Below are positions 1 through 10,172 of a stretch of 48,212 nucleotides of DNA, one piece after another. The notes below the pieces were generated by a model. The model saw only the letters and a program-made list of their open reading frames with translations. It did no database searches and had not been told where the DNA came from. Origin of the DNA: Azonexus sp. (lineage in GTDB: Bacteria > Pseudomonadota > Gammaproteobacteria > Burkholderiales > Rhodocyclaceae). A program made the position numbers and the translations under genes. How positions within the stretch are numbered: the stretch's first letter is position 1; each line of letters starts with the position of its first letter. The stretch lies in assembly GCA_030691385.1 (NCBI GenBank), contig JAUYEI010000055.1:1-48212 (forward strand), read 5' to 3'.

Positions 1-521
<521 letters not shown>

Positions 522-559
522 TAGGATCGAGTTATTAGGATCGAGTTATTAGGATCGAG
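522..559 (+). repeat. 14-bp tandem repeat, 2.7 copies, after leuB
   Basis: The unit taggatcgagttat occurs at 522-535 and 536-549, with ten more bases at 550-559, starting one base past the leuB stop. Its segment aggatcgag (551-559) is repeated inverted as ctcgatcct (584-592), so the transcript can fold into a stem with a 24-base loop. A second direct repeat, atcctgggcaact / atcctgagcaact, lies at 588-600 and 607-619. No T-run follows, so this is not a typical terminator. Confidence 0.8.
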
Positions 560-637
560 TGGTCTTGCTAACAGCGCTAACCCCTCGATCCTGGGCAACT
601 AACAAGATCCTGAGCAACTTGCTATAAAGGAAATGAC

Positions 638-1771
638 ATGAAAAAGGTTGGTCTGGTTGGTTGGCGCGGTATGGTCGGTTCGGTCCTCATGCAGCGCATG
701 GTGGAAGAGGGTGATTTCGCCCATATCGATCCGGTGTATTTCTCAACTTCGGCGGCTGGTGGCAAGGCCCCGGTGTTCGGCGGCAAGGAAGCCTCGTTGC
801 CGCTGCAGGATGCATCCAATATTGATGCCCTGAAGGCCTGTGAAATCATCATCACCTGCCAGGGTGGCGACTACACCAAGGAAGTCTTCGCCAAGCTGCG
901 CGCCACCGGCTGGGATGGTCACTGGATCGATGCGGCATCGTCGCTGCGCATGGCTGACGACGCCGTGATCATCCTCGACCCGGTCAACATGCATGTCATC
1001 AAGGACGCGCTGGCCAAGGGCGGCAAAAACTGGATCGGTGGCAACTGCACGGTTTCCCTGATGCTCATGGGCCTCGGCGGCCTGTTCCAGAACGACCTGA
1101 TCGAATGGGCGACGTCCATGACCTATCAGGCCGCCTCCGGTGCCGGTGCGCAGAACATGCGCGAGCTGATTTCCCAGATGGGCGCCATCCACTCGTCGGT
1201 TGCCGACCTGCTGGCCGATCCGGCTTCAGCCATTCTCGACATCGACCGCAAGGTTGCCGAGACCATCCGCTCCGATGCCTTCCCGAAGAAGAACTTCCGC
1301 AACACGCCGCTGGCTGGTTCATTGATCCCGTGGATCGACGTGCCCTACGAGAACGGCCAGTCGAAGGAGGAGTGGAAGGGCGGCGCCGAATGCAACAAGA
1401 TCCTCGGCAAGCCGGCATTCCGTTCGGCCGGTTCCATCCCGATCGATGGTCTGTGCGTCCGCATCGGCGCCATGCGTTGCCATAGCCAGGCCCTGACCAT
1501 CAAGCTCAAGAAGGACGTGCCGCTCGACGAAATCAGTGACATGCTGGTCAAGGCCAATCCGTGGGCCAAGGTCGTGCCGAATGATCGCGAGATCTCCGAG
1601 CGTGAACTGACTCCGGCGGCGGTGACCGGTACGCTGACCGTTCCGGTTGGCCGTCTGCACAAGATGGCCATGGGCCCGGAATATCTGGCCGCCTTCACCT
1701 GCGGCGACCAGTTGCTGTGGGGCGCTGCCGAGCCGCTGCGTCGCATGCTGCGTATTTTGCTCGACGCCTGA
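638..1771 (+). CDS. asd: Aspartate-semialdehyde dehydrogenase
   Basis: Asd reduces aspartyl phosphate to aspartate semialdehyde with NADPH, the branch point to lysine/diaminopimelate, threonine and methionine. The protein has 377 residues, usual for the gram-negative type. The N-terminal [18 protein letters not shown] is the NADP-binding segment; the catalytic cysteine is C137 in [22 protein letters not shown] and the C-terminal [16 protein letters not shown] follow as in the family. The ATG at 638 is preceded by AAAGGAAA, a good ribosome site. A terminator at 1791-1820 closes the transcript, so asd and fimV are probably separate units. Identity is sure. Confidence 0.98.
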   Translation: MKKVGLVGWRGMVGSVLMQRMVEEGDFAHIDPVYFSTSAAGGKAPVFGGKEASLPLQDASNIDALKACEIIITCQGGDYTKEVFAKLRATGWDGHWIDAASSLRMADDAVIILDPVNMHVIKDALAKGGKNWIGGNCTVSLMLMGLGGLFQNDLIEWATSMTYQAASGAGAQNMRELISQMGAIHSSVADLLADPASAILDIDRKVAETIRSDAFPKKNFRNTPLAGSLIPWIDVPYENGQSKEEWKGGAECNKILGKPAFRSAGSIPIDGLCVRIGAMRCHSQALTIKLKKDVPLDEISDMLVKANPWAKVVPNDREISERELTPAAVTGTLTVPVGRLHKMAMGPEYLAAFTCGDQLLWGAAEPLRRMLRILLDA

Positions 1772-1790
1772 TCGGCATCATCCTTTCGCC

Positions 1791-1820
1791 AAAAAGCCGG
1801 GGCTTCGATCCCGGTTTTTA
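1791..1820 (+). terminator. Rho-independent terminator after asd
   Basis: AAAAAGCCGGG (1791-1801) pairs with CCCGGTTTTT (1810-1819) around a loop of eight bases, and the T-run follows directly. It lies 20 bases after the asd stop. Confidence 0.85.
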
Positions 1821-1929
1821 TTTGTTGGGGATATGCAAAAAGAGCAGGTTTGAGAAACTAATTCAGCTTGCATTGCTAAGTACATGATGTTAATTTGAAA
1901 GTCCCAAATTTGACGCTCAGGGTTTCGCC

Positions 1930-4900
1930 GTGAACGGAACTGTACATACCAGGTTCAAGAAACGCGCTGCCGCGCTTGCTGTCGCTTCTTGTCTTTCAAT
2001 TTCCCCGTGGATTGCAGAGGCTGCCGGGCTGGGCAAACTCACGGTGTTGTCGGGTATTGGGCAGCCCTTGCGGGCCGAGCTCGATATCGGTGCGACAAAG
2101 GACGAACTGGGCGGAATGACCGCTCGTCTCGCGCCTCCGGATGTCTTCAAGCAGGCTGGCGTCGATTTCGCCTCTGTTTTGCTGGACCTCCGATTTACTG
2201 TCGAGAAGCGCCCCAATGGGCAGTCGGTGGTCAAGGTCAGTTCGGTCAAGCCGATCAACGAACCCTTCCTGGACTTTCTGGTTGAGCTGAACTGGCCGGC
2301 TGGACGTCTGGTCCGCGAATATACCTTCCTGCTTGATCCACCGGAAATGATGGCCTCCCAGTCGTCGCGCCCGGTCGCCGAGGCGCGGATCGTGGAGACG
2401 GTGCGCGGTGGTGGTTACGCTGGTGAGTCAAGGTCGGCACCCGTCAAGGCTGCACCTGCACCCCGTCCGGCTCCAGCTCCCAAGCTTGCGGCCGAGCCCG
2501 AGCCCAAGCCAAAGCCGGAGAGCACCGGGTCGCATGTTGTGAAGCAGGGCGAAACGCTGCGCAAGATCGCTGCCGAAAACAAGTACGAGGGGGTTTCCCT
2601 CGAACAGATGCTGATCGGCTTGTTCCAGCGCAATCCGGATGCCTTCGTTGCCCAGAATGTCAATCGCCTTAAAGCGGGCGCCATTCTGAATTTTCCTGAA
2701 CAGTCGGCGGTCGAGTCGGTTTCGCCGGCCGAAGCAAGGAAAGTCTATGTCGCCCAGGCGCGTGACTGGAATGACTATCGGCAAAAGCTGGCAGCATCCA
2801 CGGCCAGGACGCCGGCAGCGGATGCCGCTGCGACCCAGAGCAGCGCCGGAAAGATCACGGCCAAGGTAGAAGAGAAAGCGGTGCCGGCCGAGCAGTCGAA
2901 AGATCAGGTCAAGGTAGCGCGCACCGACCCGGCAGCCAAGGGTGTTGCTGCCGGCAAGGCAGCCGAGACGGCCGATCAGTTGGCCAAGGACAAGGCGCTC
3001 AAGGAAGCGCAGGATCGCCTGCAAACGCTGGAAAAGAACGTCAATGAGTTGCAAAAGCTTCTGGAGATGAAGAACCAGAAGCTGGCTGAACTGCAGCAAC
3101 CGCCCGCCAAGAAGGAAGAGCCCAAGGCGGTTGAAGCGGTGAAGCCCGCTGACCCGCCGAAGCCCGTCGAGGCGGTGAAACCGGTCGAGCCGAAGGTTGT
3201 GGATGCTCCCAAGCCTGTCGAGCCGCCGAAGGCACCCGAGGCGGTCAAGCCAGTTGAGCCAGCAAAGCCGGTCGAACCACCAAAACCTGTCGAAGCCCCG
3301 AAGCCGGAGGCGCCGAAGGTGGCGGCTCCCGTGCCGGCGCCCGAGCCGGGCTTCGTCGACTCCTTGCTCGAAGACCCGCTTCCGCTCGTTGGCGGCGGCG
3401 GAGTTCTTGCCCTGCTGGCCGGTTTTCTCCTGTACAACCGTCGGCGTACCCGGAGCGCGTCTGTTGAAACGACGGCGCTGCCGATGCCGTCCAGCCTTGG
3501 TCCCAATTCCGTATTCCGCATGACCGGTGGCCAGAGCATTGATACGGGCAATACCCCGCCACAGACGGGTGAATTCAGCCAGACTGGTCCGGGCACCATT
3601 GATACCGATGAGGTCGATCCGGTTGCCGAGGCTGATGTGTACATGGCCTATGGTCGCGATACCCAGGCTGAGGAAATCCTGCTCGAGGCATTGCAGAAGG
3701 ATCCTCAGCGTACGGCCATTCATGCCAAGTTGCTGGAAATCTACGCCAACCGTCACAGCGTCAAGCAGTTTGAAACGCTGGCTGGCGAGTTGTACGCCCA
3801 GACGGCTGGCGTTGGCCCGGATTGGGCAAAAGTAGCGCTGCTTGGCCTGGGACTTGATCCGAATAATCCGCTGTATTCAGCCTCGCATGCCCAGTCTGTA
3901 CCGGAAGTGCCGGCTGAGCCGGAAGCGCCGATGGCCGACGCGACTGTTGATATTCCTGTCGACGTACCCACGACGATACCGGAGTCGCCGGCGACTTTCC
4001 CCGAATCAGCGCTGGAGCCTGACGCAGAGGCTGTCCCTGTAGCACTCGATCTTTCGGGCGACTTCGAGCTTGACACCCTGGTTCTCCCGAAAGAGCCGGA
4101 GCCGCAGGCCGAAAATGAGGTCGCTGCCGAGACGCTGGACCTCGGGCCGGATGCAATGACCCTTGACTTTGATCTTGGCGCGGAAACGATTGCCCCCGAA
4201 ATCAAGAGTCAAATGGCCGCGGATACTGAGGCTGAGCCGTATGCCGATACCATGGCTTCGGTGAATGATTCGGATGCGCTCGATTTCGATCTGGGTAGCG
4301 AGCTGGCACCTGCTGCTGTCGTGGAAGCAACCCCGCCGGAAGAGTCGAGCGACACCGGTCTGGATCTCGATTTCAACGTTGCTGAGCAAGCGCTGATTGA
4401 AGAAGAGCCGGCTGCGTCGACGCCTGACTTTTCTCCGGACGGCACCCTGGTCATGCCGGCGGCTGTTGCCGAGATGGCCGAAGATCTAGATGTTGGCCTG
4501 GGCACCTGGGTTGGTGGAGAAGAGTTGCCCGAAGAGCTGCGCGCCGAGGTTCCGCATCATGACGAGCCGCAGGTTGTCGAGTTTGGTCACGATGCAGATG
4601 CAGCGATGTCCCGGACCGTGGTCAATCAGATGGCGGGCACAGATACCCTGATCGATTCCAATATCCTTGATTTTGGCGGTGATGATGACAATGCCAAGTT
4701 GGCTGACACCGTGGTCAACGCAGGTATTGTTGATAGCGACTCGCTCGAGTTCGATGTCAAGCTGACTGACTCTATGTTCCTGGGCCAGCCCATGGGGACG
4801 CAGGAGTTTGATATCGGTTCGATCAATCTTGATCTCTCCACGCCGCCGGAAGCAGCGCCGCCTGAAGTAAGTGCCGAGCCGGCTGAAATGGCGCCGCTTG

Positions 4901-5112
4901 ATGCACCGTCGGCTGACGCGGCTGTTTCGGATGAGGCGCCGGTGCACAACGAACATTGGGAAGAGGTCAATACCAAACTCGACCTGGCCAAGGCCTATGA
5001 AGAAATGGGCGATCTCGAAGGCGCTCGCGAACTGCTGCAGGAAGTGGTGGGCGAGGGTTCGGTTGATCTGGTTGAACAGGCTCGCACGATACTCGGCCGC
5101 ATAGGCGGGTAG
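1930..5112 (+). CDS. fimV: FimV-family polar/peptidoglycan-associated pilus assembly protein
   Basis: FimV is an inner-membrane protein that binds peptidoglycan and organises cell-pole structures, including type IV pili and chemosensory systems in Pseudomonas. The 1060-residue product has all family parts: signal peptide (1-31), the N-terminal AGLGKLTVLSGIGQPLRAEL segment, a LysM-like domain (about 201-256, HVVKQGETLRKIA), a coiled coil (about 345-390), a long run of KPVEPPKP-type repeats, one membrane helix (about 487-507) before a NRRR stop-transfer, a very acidic region with DLDFDLG-like repeats, and the C-terminal FimV TPR-like domain (about 1010-1055). It starts at GTG 1930, the only start that keeps the signal peptide. 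A weak promoter-like TTGCAT-17-TAATTT lies at 1868-1896. The asd-fimV-truA order is the one known in Pseudomonas. Confidence 0.95.
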   Translation: MNGTVHTRFKKRAAALAVASCLSISPWIAEAAGLGKLTVLSGIGQPLRAELDIGATKDELGGMTARLAPPDVFKQAGVDFASVLLDLRFTVEKRPNGQSVVKVSSVKPINEPFLDFLVELNWPAGRLVREYTFLLDPPEMMASQSSRPVAEARIVETVRGGGYAGESRSAPVKAAPAPRPAPAPKLAAEPEPKPKPESTGSHVVKQGETLRKIAAENKYEGVSLEQMLIGLFQRNPDAFVAQNVNRLKAGAILNFPEQSAVESVSPAEARKVYVAQARDWNDYRQKLAASTARTPAADAAATQSSAGKITAKVEEKAVPAEQSKDQVKVARTDPAAKGVAAGKAAETADQLAKDKALKEAQDRLQTLEKNVNELQKLLEMKNQKLAELQQPPAKKEEPKAVEAVKPADPPKPVEAVKPVEPKVVDAPKPVEPPKAPEAVKPVEPAKPVEPPKPVEAPKPEAPKVAAPVPAPEPGFVDSLLEDPLPLVGGGGVLALLAGFLLYNRRRTRSASVETTALPMPSSLGPNSVFRMTGGQSIDTGNTPPQTGEFSQTGPGTIDTDEVDPVAEADVYMAYGRDTQAEEILLEALQKDPQRTAIHAKLLEIYANRHSVKQFETLAGELYAQTAGVGPDWAKVALLGLGLDPNNPLYSASHAQSVPEVPAEPEAPMADATVDIPVDVPTTIPESPATFPESALEPDAEAVPVALDLSGDFELDTLVLPKEPEPQAENEVAAETLDLGPDAMTLDFDLGAETIAPEIKSQMAADTEAEPYADTMASVNDSDALDFDLGSELAPAAVVEATPPEESSDTGLDLDFNVAEQALIEEEPAASTPDFSPDGTLVMPAAVAEMAEDLDVGLGTWVGGEELPEELRAEVPHHDEPQVVEFGHDADAAMSRTVVNQMAGTDTLIDSNILDFGGDDDNAKLADTVVNAGIVDSDSLEFDVKLTDSMFLGQPMGTQEFDIGSINLDLSTPPEAAPPEVSAEPAEMAPLDAPSADAAVSDEAPVHNEHWEEVNTKLDLAKAYEEMGDLEGARELLQEVVGEGSVDLVEQARTILGRIGG

Positions 5113-5130
5113 AATTCAGGCTTGTGATCG

Positions 5131-5163
5131 GCACATGGCCCCGCAAGGGGCCGTGTGCATTTT
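5131..5163 (+). terminator. Intrinsic terminator after fimV
   Basis: A 12-bp stem, 5131-5142 with 5147-5158, has one G-T pair and a GCAA tetraloop and is followed by ATTTT. It lies 18 bases after the fimV stop and covers a GTG at 5155 that might otherwise be taken as the start of the next gene. Confidence 0.8.
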
Positions 5164-5175
5164 GGGAGCCCGTTT

Positions 5176-5769
5176 TTGCATCCTTCTTGCGCATTGATCA
5201 TCTGGCTGGCCGCGGTTGTCGGCGTGCAGTTCGTCGGCTATGCCGGTCTGCTCCTGCTCGTGGCTGGGCTCTTGCTGCTGACACCGGCCTTGATTGGCCG
5301 CTGGTGGGCTTACGTCCGGCGGGCTCGCTGGCTGCTGCTGACCCTCTGGTTGATTCTCGCCTACAACACGCCGGGTGAGGCGTTGCATGACCTGGCCTGG
5401 GCACCAACCTTTGAAGGCATGGCCGAAGCGAATCTGCAGGCAGCCCGCCTGGTGACGATGCTGGCCTGCCTGGCCTGGCTGTTCCTGCGTCTTGGTCACG
5501 AAGGAATGATCGCCGGATCGTGGGGGCTGTTGCAGCCGGTTCGAGCGCTTGGCTTTGATAGCGAGCGGGTCGTCGTGCGTCTGTCGCTGGTGCTTGAGAA
5601 CCTCCAGGAGCCGCTGGAAAAAGGCGCCTGGAAGCAGATGTTGGTGGCCCAGCCGTCGGTGCTGGCCGGGCAGGAATCCCTGCATCTGAGTTTGGCGCCT
5701 TGGCATCTGCGCGACAGCTTGCTGGTGGCGCTGTCCGGCCTTGGCTTGATGGGAGCGGCATGGTTGTGA
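5176..5769 (+). CDS. CbiQ/EcfT-like integral membrane protein
   Basis: A 197-residue hydrophobic protein with about four to five membrane helices. The layout (hydrophobic pairs at about 7-45 and 55-70, a helix near 92-112, then a cytoplasmic GLLQPVRALGF...LSLVLENL segment and a last C-terminal helix) recalls the T component of ECF vitamin/metal transporters (CbiQ/EcfT), but I see no A or S component nearby, so substrate and partners are unknown. I chose TTG 5176 because GGGAG at 5164-5168 is seven bases upstream; the GTG at 5155 lies inside the fimV terminator hairpin. Its 3' end overlaps truA by 10 bases (ATGGTTGTGA), so the two are translationally coupled. The family call is an inference from shape. 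Confidence 0.6.
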   Translation: MHPSCALIIWLAAVVGVQFVGYAGLLLLVAGLLLLTPALIGRWWAYVRRARWLLLTLWLILAYNTPGEALHDLAWAPTFEGMAEANLQAARLVTMLACLAWLFLRLGHEGMIAGSWGLLQPVRALGFDSERVVVRLSLVLENLQEPLEKGAWKQMLVAQPSVLAGQESLHLSLAPWHLRDSLLVALSGLGLMGAAWL

Positions 5770-6554
5770 GAATTGCCTTGGGCGTCGAATATTGCGGCAC
5801 TGCCTTTCATGGCTGGCAAAGCCAGGCCGGCGGCGGCACGGTGCAGGATGCACTGGAGTCGGCGCTGCGCGAAATCGCCGGGATGCCGGTGGGTGTGATG
5901 TGCGCCGGGCGGACCGATGCCGGGGTACATGCGAGCCATCAGGTCGTGCATTTCGAGACTTCGGTCGACCGCCCGCTGACGGCCTGGGTGCGCGGCGTCA
6001 ATTCGAATTTGCCGGCCGGCGTTGCCGTGCGCTGGGCGAATGAGGTGGACGACGAGTTTCATGCGCGCTTCAGTGCCCGTGGCCGGCGTTACCGTTACCT
6101 GTTGCTCAACCGGCCGCAGAGGCCCGGCTTGTGGGCGGGGCGGGTTGGCTGGTTTCATGGTGCGCTTGAGCTGGTGGCGATGCAGGATGCCTGCGGTCGA
6201 CTGCTTGGTGAACATGATTTTTCGGCATTTCGTGCCGCCGGGTGCCAGGCCAAGTCGCCGATCAAGACGTTGGCGCGGGCCGATGTCCGGCAATGCGGCA
6301 GCCTGTTCGTCTTCGATTTTGAAGCCAGCGCCTTCCTGCATCACATGGTGCGCAATCTCGTTGGCACCCTGGTCTATATCGGCAAGGGCGCGCAGTCGCC
6401 TGGCTGGATCGACGAACTGCTGCAGATGCAGGACCGGACCCTCGCGGCGCCGACTTTTTCGCCCGATGGCCTGTATTTTCGTGGCCCGATCTATGAGCCG
6501 CACTGGGGACTACCCGAGCCGGACGATGATTTTCTTGATGGGCTGCTCAAATGA
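5760..6554 (+). CDS. truA: tRNA pseudouridine(38-40) synthase
   Basis: TruA converts uridines 38-40 in the anticodon stem of many tRNAs to pseudouridine. The 264-residue product is of usual length. The catalytic aspartate is D53 in GRTDAGVHA; YCGTAFHGWQ near the N-terminus and FEASAFLHHMVRNLVGTLV near the C-terminus are family signatures. The ATG at 5760 overlaps the end of the upstream membrane-protein gene; an in-frame codon at 5700 belongs to that gene. A copy of the dispersed 40-bp repeat follows at 6571-6611 before trpF. Confidence 0.97.
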   Translation: MVVRIALGVEYCGTAFHGWQSQAGGGTVQDALESALREIAGMPVGVMCAGRTDAGVHASHQVVHFETSVDRPLTAWVRGVNSNLPAGVAVRWANEVDDEFHARFSARGRRYRYLLLNRPQRPGLWAGRVGWFHGALELVAMQDACGRLLGEHDFSAFRAAGCQAKSPIKTLARADVRQCGSLFVFDFEASAFLHHMVRNLVGTLVYIGKGAQSPGWIDELLQMQDRTLAAPTFSPDGLYFRGPIYEPHWGLPEPDDDFLDGLLK

Positions 6555-6570
6555 TGTCTTGGGCGGCAGC

Positions 6571-6611
6571 GATTTCAATTTTGACCGTTTTTTCCGGTTG
6601 ACCGTAGGAAT
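6571..6611 (+). repeat. Dispersed 40-bp repeat, copy A (truA-trpF)
   Basis: The core TTTCCGGTTGACCGT is exact at 6591-6605, preceded by the AT-rich GATTTCAATTTTGACCG and a T-run. It ends 9 bases before the trpF ATG, and the trpF ribosome site (GAAGGA) lies just past the core. Confidence 0.85.
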
Positions 6612-6620
6612 GAAGGATTT

Positions 6621-7247
6621 ATGAAAACACGGATCAAAATCTGTGGCCTGACCCGCGAAGAGGATGTCGACGCAGCCGTCGCGGCCGGTGCCGATGCGAT
6701 CGGCTTCGTCTTCTATCCACCCAGCCCACGCTATGTCACGCCACAGCGCGCCGCCGAATTGGCCAAGCGGATTCCGCCTTTTGTCGATATCGTCGGCCTC
6801 TTTGTGAACGAAGCGCCGGACGTCGTCCGCGCCGCCAGTGAAACCCTGCCCATCAACGTCCTGCAGCTCCATGGCGATGAGGACGCAGCTTATTGCCGTC
6901 AGTTCGCCCGGCCCTATCTACGGGCGGCACGGGTGAGGCCGGGGCTTGATCTGGTAGAATTCGCCGGCTCGTTTCCCGACGCCCGGGGTCTGTTGCTGGA
7001 TGCCTTTGTCGAGGGCTACGGCGGCGGTGGCCATGTCTTTGACTGGACACTGATTCCGCCAAATCTCCCCTCGTTTCTGGTGCTTTCCGGTGGCCTGACC
7101 GCAGACAACGTTGGCGATGCCGTGCGGCGCGTGCGCCCGGTGGCCGTCGATGTCTCGTCAGGCGTCGAAGCGAGCAAGGGAATCAAGGATCACTCGAAAA
7201 TCGCTGCCTTCGTGGCGGCTGTACGGAAAGCCGATGAGTCAATATAA
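6621..7247 (+). CDS. trpF: Phosphoribosylanthranilate isomerase
   Basis: TrpF carries out the Amadori rearrangement of phosphoribosylanthranilate in tryptophan synthesis. The 208-residue TIM barrel has KICGLT with the catalytic Cys8, [43 protein letters not shown] with the catalytic aspartate region, and the phosphate-binding LSGGL and DVSSGVE motifs. ATG 6621 has GAAGGA upstream. Its last 14 bases overlap trpB, so trpF-trpB are coupled. trpC and trpD are not next to it, as is common in beta- and gammaproteobacteria. Confidence 0.97.
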   Translation: MKTRIKICGLTREEDVDAAVAAGADAIGFVFYPPSPRYVTPQRAAELAKRIPPFVDIVGLFVNEAPDVVRAASETLPINVLQLHGDEDAAYCRQFARPYLRAARVRPGLDLVEFAGSFPDARGLLLDAFVEGYGGGGHVFDWTLIPPNLPSFLVLSGGLTADNVGDAVRRVRPVAVDVSSGVEASKGIKDHSKIAAFVAAVRKADESI

Positions 7248-8433
7248 CTTCCCCGACGCCAAGGGCCATTTTGGTCCCTACGGTGGCGTCTTCGTGGCCG
7301 AGACGCTGTTTGGCGCGCTCGATGAATTGAAGGAAGCCTACGCCGTAGCGCAGGCTGATCCGGCCTTCCGGGCCGAATACGAATACGAGCTCAAGCACTT
7401 CGTTGGCCGTCCGTCGCCGATCTACCATGCCAAGCGCTGGTCCGAAATGCTCGGCGGTGCCCAGATCTACCTCAAGCGCGAAGACCTCAACCACACCGGC
7501 GCCCACAAGGTGAACAACTGCATCGGCCAGGCCATGCTGGCAAAACGCATGGGCAAGCCGCGCGTCATCGCCGAAACCGGCGCCGGCCAGCACGGTGTTG
7601 CCACGGCTACCGTCGCCGCCCGCTACGGCATGGAATGCGTGGTCTATATGGGCAGCGAAGACGTCAAGCGCCAGGCGGCCAACGTCTATCGCATGAAGCT
7701 GCTCGGCGCCACCGTCGTGCCGGTCGAATCCGGCTCGAAGACGCTCAAGGACGCGCTCAACGAAGCGATGCGCGACTGGGTCACCAACATCCACAACACC
7801 TTCTACATCATCGGCACGGTCGCCGGTCCACACCCCTACCCGATGCTGGTCCGCGATTTCCAGAAAATCATTGGCGAAGAATGCCTGGTCCAGATGCCGG
7901 AAATGACCGGCCGTCAGCCCGATGCGGTGATCGCCTGTGTCGGTGGCGGTTCCAACGCCATGGGAATTTTCTACCCGTACATTGATGTCGAGGGCGTTCG
8001 CCTGATCGGTGTCGAAGCCGCCGGTGACGGCATGGAAACAGGCCGCCATTCTGCTTCGCTGACCGCCGGCGTGCCCGGCGTGTTGCATGGCAACCGGACC
8101 TATCTGCTGCAAGATGAAGACGGCCAGATCATCGAAACGCATTCGATTTCGGCCGGCCTGGATTACCCGGGCGTCGGCCCGGAACACGCCTGGCTCAAGG
8201 ATATCGGCCGTGCCGAATACCAGCCCATCGACGATAGCGAAGCGCTGGCCGCCTTCCACACCCTATGCCGCATTGAAGGCATCATCCCGGCGCTCGAATC
8301 CAGTCACGCCTTGGCCTACGCCGCCAAACTGGCGCCGACGTTGCCGAAGGACAAGATTCTGCTGGTCAATCTCTCCGGCCGGGGTGACAAGGACATGCAC
8401 ACCGTGGCCGAAAAATCCGGGATCGTTTTCTGA
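7234..8433 (+). CDS. trpB: Tryptophan synthase beta subunit
   Basis: TrpB joins indole and serine to make tryptophan, using pyridoxal phosphate. The 399-residue product begins [18 protein letters not shown] at ATG 7234; the frame is open further upstream but that part lies inside trpF. The PLP lysine is K92 in [19 protein letters not shown] and the phosphate-binding GGGSNAMG are present, and the C-terminal [12 protein letters not shown] is typical. The stop TGA shares a base with the trpA ATG (TGATG), as expected for subunits made in equal amounts. Confidence 0.98.
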   Translation: MSQYNFPDAKGHFGPYGGVFVAETLFGALDELKEAYAVAQADPAFRAEYEYELKHFVGRPSPIYHAKRWSEMLGGAQIYLKREDLNHTGAHKVNNCIGQAMLAKRMGKPRVIAETGAGQHGVATATVAARYGMECVVYMGSEDVKRQAANVYRMKLLGATVVPVESGSKTLKDALNEAMRDWVTNIHNTFYIIGTVAGPHPYPMLVRDFQKIIGEECLVQMPEMTGRQPDAVIACVGGGSNAMGIFYPYIDVEGVRLIGVEAAGDGMETGRHSASLTAGVPGVLHGNRTYLLQDEDGQIIETHSISAGLDYPGVGPEHAWLKDIGRAEYQPIDDSEALAAFHTLCRIEGIIPALESSHALAYAAKLAPTLPKDKILLVNLSGRGDKDMHTVAEKSGIVF

Positions 8434-9239
8434 TGTCGCGCATAAAGACCGCTTTTGACCGGCTCAACGCCGAAGGCCGCAAGGCGCTGATTCCTTTCAT
8501 CACCGCCGGCGATCCCGATGCCGCATTGACCTTGCCGCTCATGCAGGCGCTGGTTGAAGCCGGTGCCGACGTGATCGAACTCGGTGTGCCCTTCTCTGAC
8601 CCGATGGCCGATGGCCCGACCATCCAGCGCGCTTCCGAGCGCGCCCTGGCCAAGGGCATGACGCTGCGCAAGGTGCTGCAACTGGTCAGTGCCTTCCGCA
8701 CGCTCGATGACAAAACGCCGGTTGTGCTGATGGGTTACGCCAATCCGATCGAGGCGATGGGTCTCGAGAAATTTGCCGAGAAGGCAGCGCAGTCAGGGGT
8801 CGATGGTGTTCTCGTCGTCGATTACCCGCCCGAAGAGGCCGCCGCCTTTGGCGCCGCGATGAAGGCGCACGGCATGGATCCGATCTTCCTGCTGGCCCCG
8901 ACTTCGAACGCCGAGCGCATCGCCCAGGTGGCCGAAATCGCCAGTGGTTATGTCTATTACGTCTCGCTGGCCGGCGTCACCGGTTCCGGCGCACTCAACG
9001 TCGAGGCGGTGGCCGAGCGCCTGCCGCTGATCCGCGAAAAGACTGGCCTGCCGGTCGGTGTCGGTTTTGGCATCCGTGACGCGTCGACCGCAGCACGCAT
9101 TGCCGCTATCGCCGACGCCGTTGTCGTCGGCAGCCGGATTATCGAAGAAATTGAAAAATCGACCGTGGAAACTGCCTGCGCCAATGTGAAAGCCCTGGTT
9201 GCAGACATCCGTCGCGGTGTGGATGAGGTAAAAAAATGA
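8433..9239 (+). CDS. trpA: Tryptophan synthase alpha subunit
   Basis: TrpA splits indole-3-glycerol phosphate to indole, which passes by a tunnel to TrpB. The 268-residue protein has both catalytic acids at their standard positions, E49 ([11 protein letters not shown]) and D60 (MADGP), plus [22 protein letters not shown] and the phosphate-binding GFGI and GSRI. It overlaps trpB by one base and accD by four (ATGA). Confidence 0.98.
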   Translation: MSRIKTAFDRLNAEGRKALIPFITAGDPDAALTLPLMQALVEAGADVIELGVPFSDPMADGPTIQRASERALAKGMTLRKVLQLVSAFRTLDDKTPVVLMGYANPIEAMGLEKFAEKAAQSGVDGVLVVDYPPEEAAAFGAAMKAHGMDPIFLLAPTSNAERIAQVAEIASGYVYYVSLAGVTGSGALNVEAVAERLPLIREKTGLPVGVGFGIRDASTAARIAAIADAVVVGSRIIEEIEKSTVETACANVKALVADIRRGVDEVKK

Positions 9240-10105
9240 GCTGGCTGACCAAACTGCTGCCCCCCAAGATCAAGCGCGAGCAAGGCGCCCAGCGCCGCGG
9301 CAACCTGCCCGAAGGCCTGTGGAGCAAGTGCCCGTCCTGCGAGGCCGTGCTCTACGCGACCGACCTCGAAAACAACCTGCAGGTCTGCCCGAAATGCGGC
9401 CATCACAATCGCCTCAATGCCCGCCAGCGCCTCGATATCCTGTTGGATGCCGAAGGCCGTTTCGAGATCGGCGCCGAGGTCTTGCCGGTCGACAGCCTCA
9501 AGTTCAAGGATTCCAAGAAATATCCCGATCGTCTGATGGATGCCAACGAATCCAGCGGTGAAAGCGACTCGCTGGTTGTCCTGCAAGGCGCCATCAAGAC
9601 CATGCCGGTCGTGGCTGCGGCCTTCGAGTTCGACTTCATGGGCGGCTCGATGGGCTCCGTCCTCGGCGAGCGCTTCGTACGCGGCGTGCAGACGGCCGTC
9701 GAGCACAAAATGCCCTTCATCTGCATCACCGCTTCCGGCGGCGCCCGTATGCAGGAAGGCCTGTTTTCGCTGATGCAGATGGCCAAGACGACGGCATCGC
9801 TGACCAAACTGTCCGAAGCCGGTCTGCCCTTCATTTCCATCTTGACCGACCCGACCATGGGTGGCGTTTCCGCCTCCTTCGCCTTTGTCGGCGACGTGGT
9901 CATTGCCGAGCCCAGGGCGCTGATCGGCTTTGCCGGGCCACGCGTCATCGAGCAAACCGTGCGCGAAACACTGCCGGAAGGCTTCCAGCGCTCCGAGTTC
10001 ATCATGGAAAAGGGCGCCATCGACATGATTGTCGACCGTCGCGAACTGCGCGATCAGGTGGCCCGAGTCCTGGCGCTTTTGCTCAAGCTGCCGGCGGCAG
10101 CTTGA
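9236..10105 (+). CDS. accD: Acetyl-CoA carboxylase carboxyltransferase beta subunit
   Basis: AccD is the beta half of the carboxyltransferase that makes malonyl-CoA for fatty acid synthesis; its AccA partner is not in the window. The 289-residue product has the N-terminal zinc ribbon (C32, C35, C51, C54) and the crotonase-like carboxyltransferase core with [12 protein letters not shown] and the [12 protein letters not shown] oxyanion segment. It begins in an ATGA overlap with trpA. The last codons form a near-perfect hairpin (10081-10107). Confidence 0.98.
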   Translation: MSWLTKLLPPKIKREQGAQRRGNLPEGLWSKCPSCEAVLYATDLENNLQVCPKCGHHNRLNARQRLDILLDAEGRFEIGAEVLPVDSLKFKDSKKYPDRLMDANESSGESDSLVVLQGAIKTMPVVAAAFEFDFMGGSMGSVLGERFVRGVQTAVEHKMPFICITASGGARMQEGLFSLMQMAKTTASLTKLSEAGLPFISILTDPTMGGVSASFAFVGDVVIAEPRALIGFAGPRVIEQTVRETLPEGFQRSEFIMEKGAIDMIVDRRELRDQVARVLALLLKLPAAA

Positions 10106-10107
10106 GC
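10081..10107 (+). other. Hairpin across the accD stop codon
   Basis: GCTCAAGCTGCC (10081-10092) is the exact reverse complement of GGCAGCTTGAGC (10096-10107); the loop has three bases and the TGA stop is inside the 3' arm. There is no T-run, so it is more likely an RNA-stability or processing element than a terminator. Confidence 0.7.
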
Positions 10108-10109
10108 GA

Positions 10110-10172
10110 GTTGTTAGTGGTTAGTTGTTAGCTAGCAACCAGCGACTAATAACTACCGACTGGCGACTAATG
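10110..10172 (+). repeat. Degenerate short repeats between accD and folC
   Basis: This leader holds GTTAGTGGTTAGTTGTTAG (10113-10131), then gcgactaataact (10142-10154) and gcgactaatgact (10162-10174), with a gctagc palindrome between them. The left TTAGT/GGTTAG block is roughly complementary to the right CTAAT/AACTA block, so it can form an imperfect hairpin just before the folC start. Confidence 0.6.

Noticed and set aside
2428..3756. 442-codon ORF on the minus strand inside fimV
   Set aside because: Shadow of the proline-rich repeats of fimV; low-complexity Arg/Leu/Gly composition.
6591..6626. TTGACC of the repeat as a portable -35 box
   Set aside because: At the copies checked there is no TATAAT-like hexamer 16-18 bases downstream; at copy A this position is the trpF start codon.
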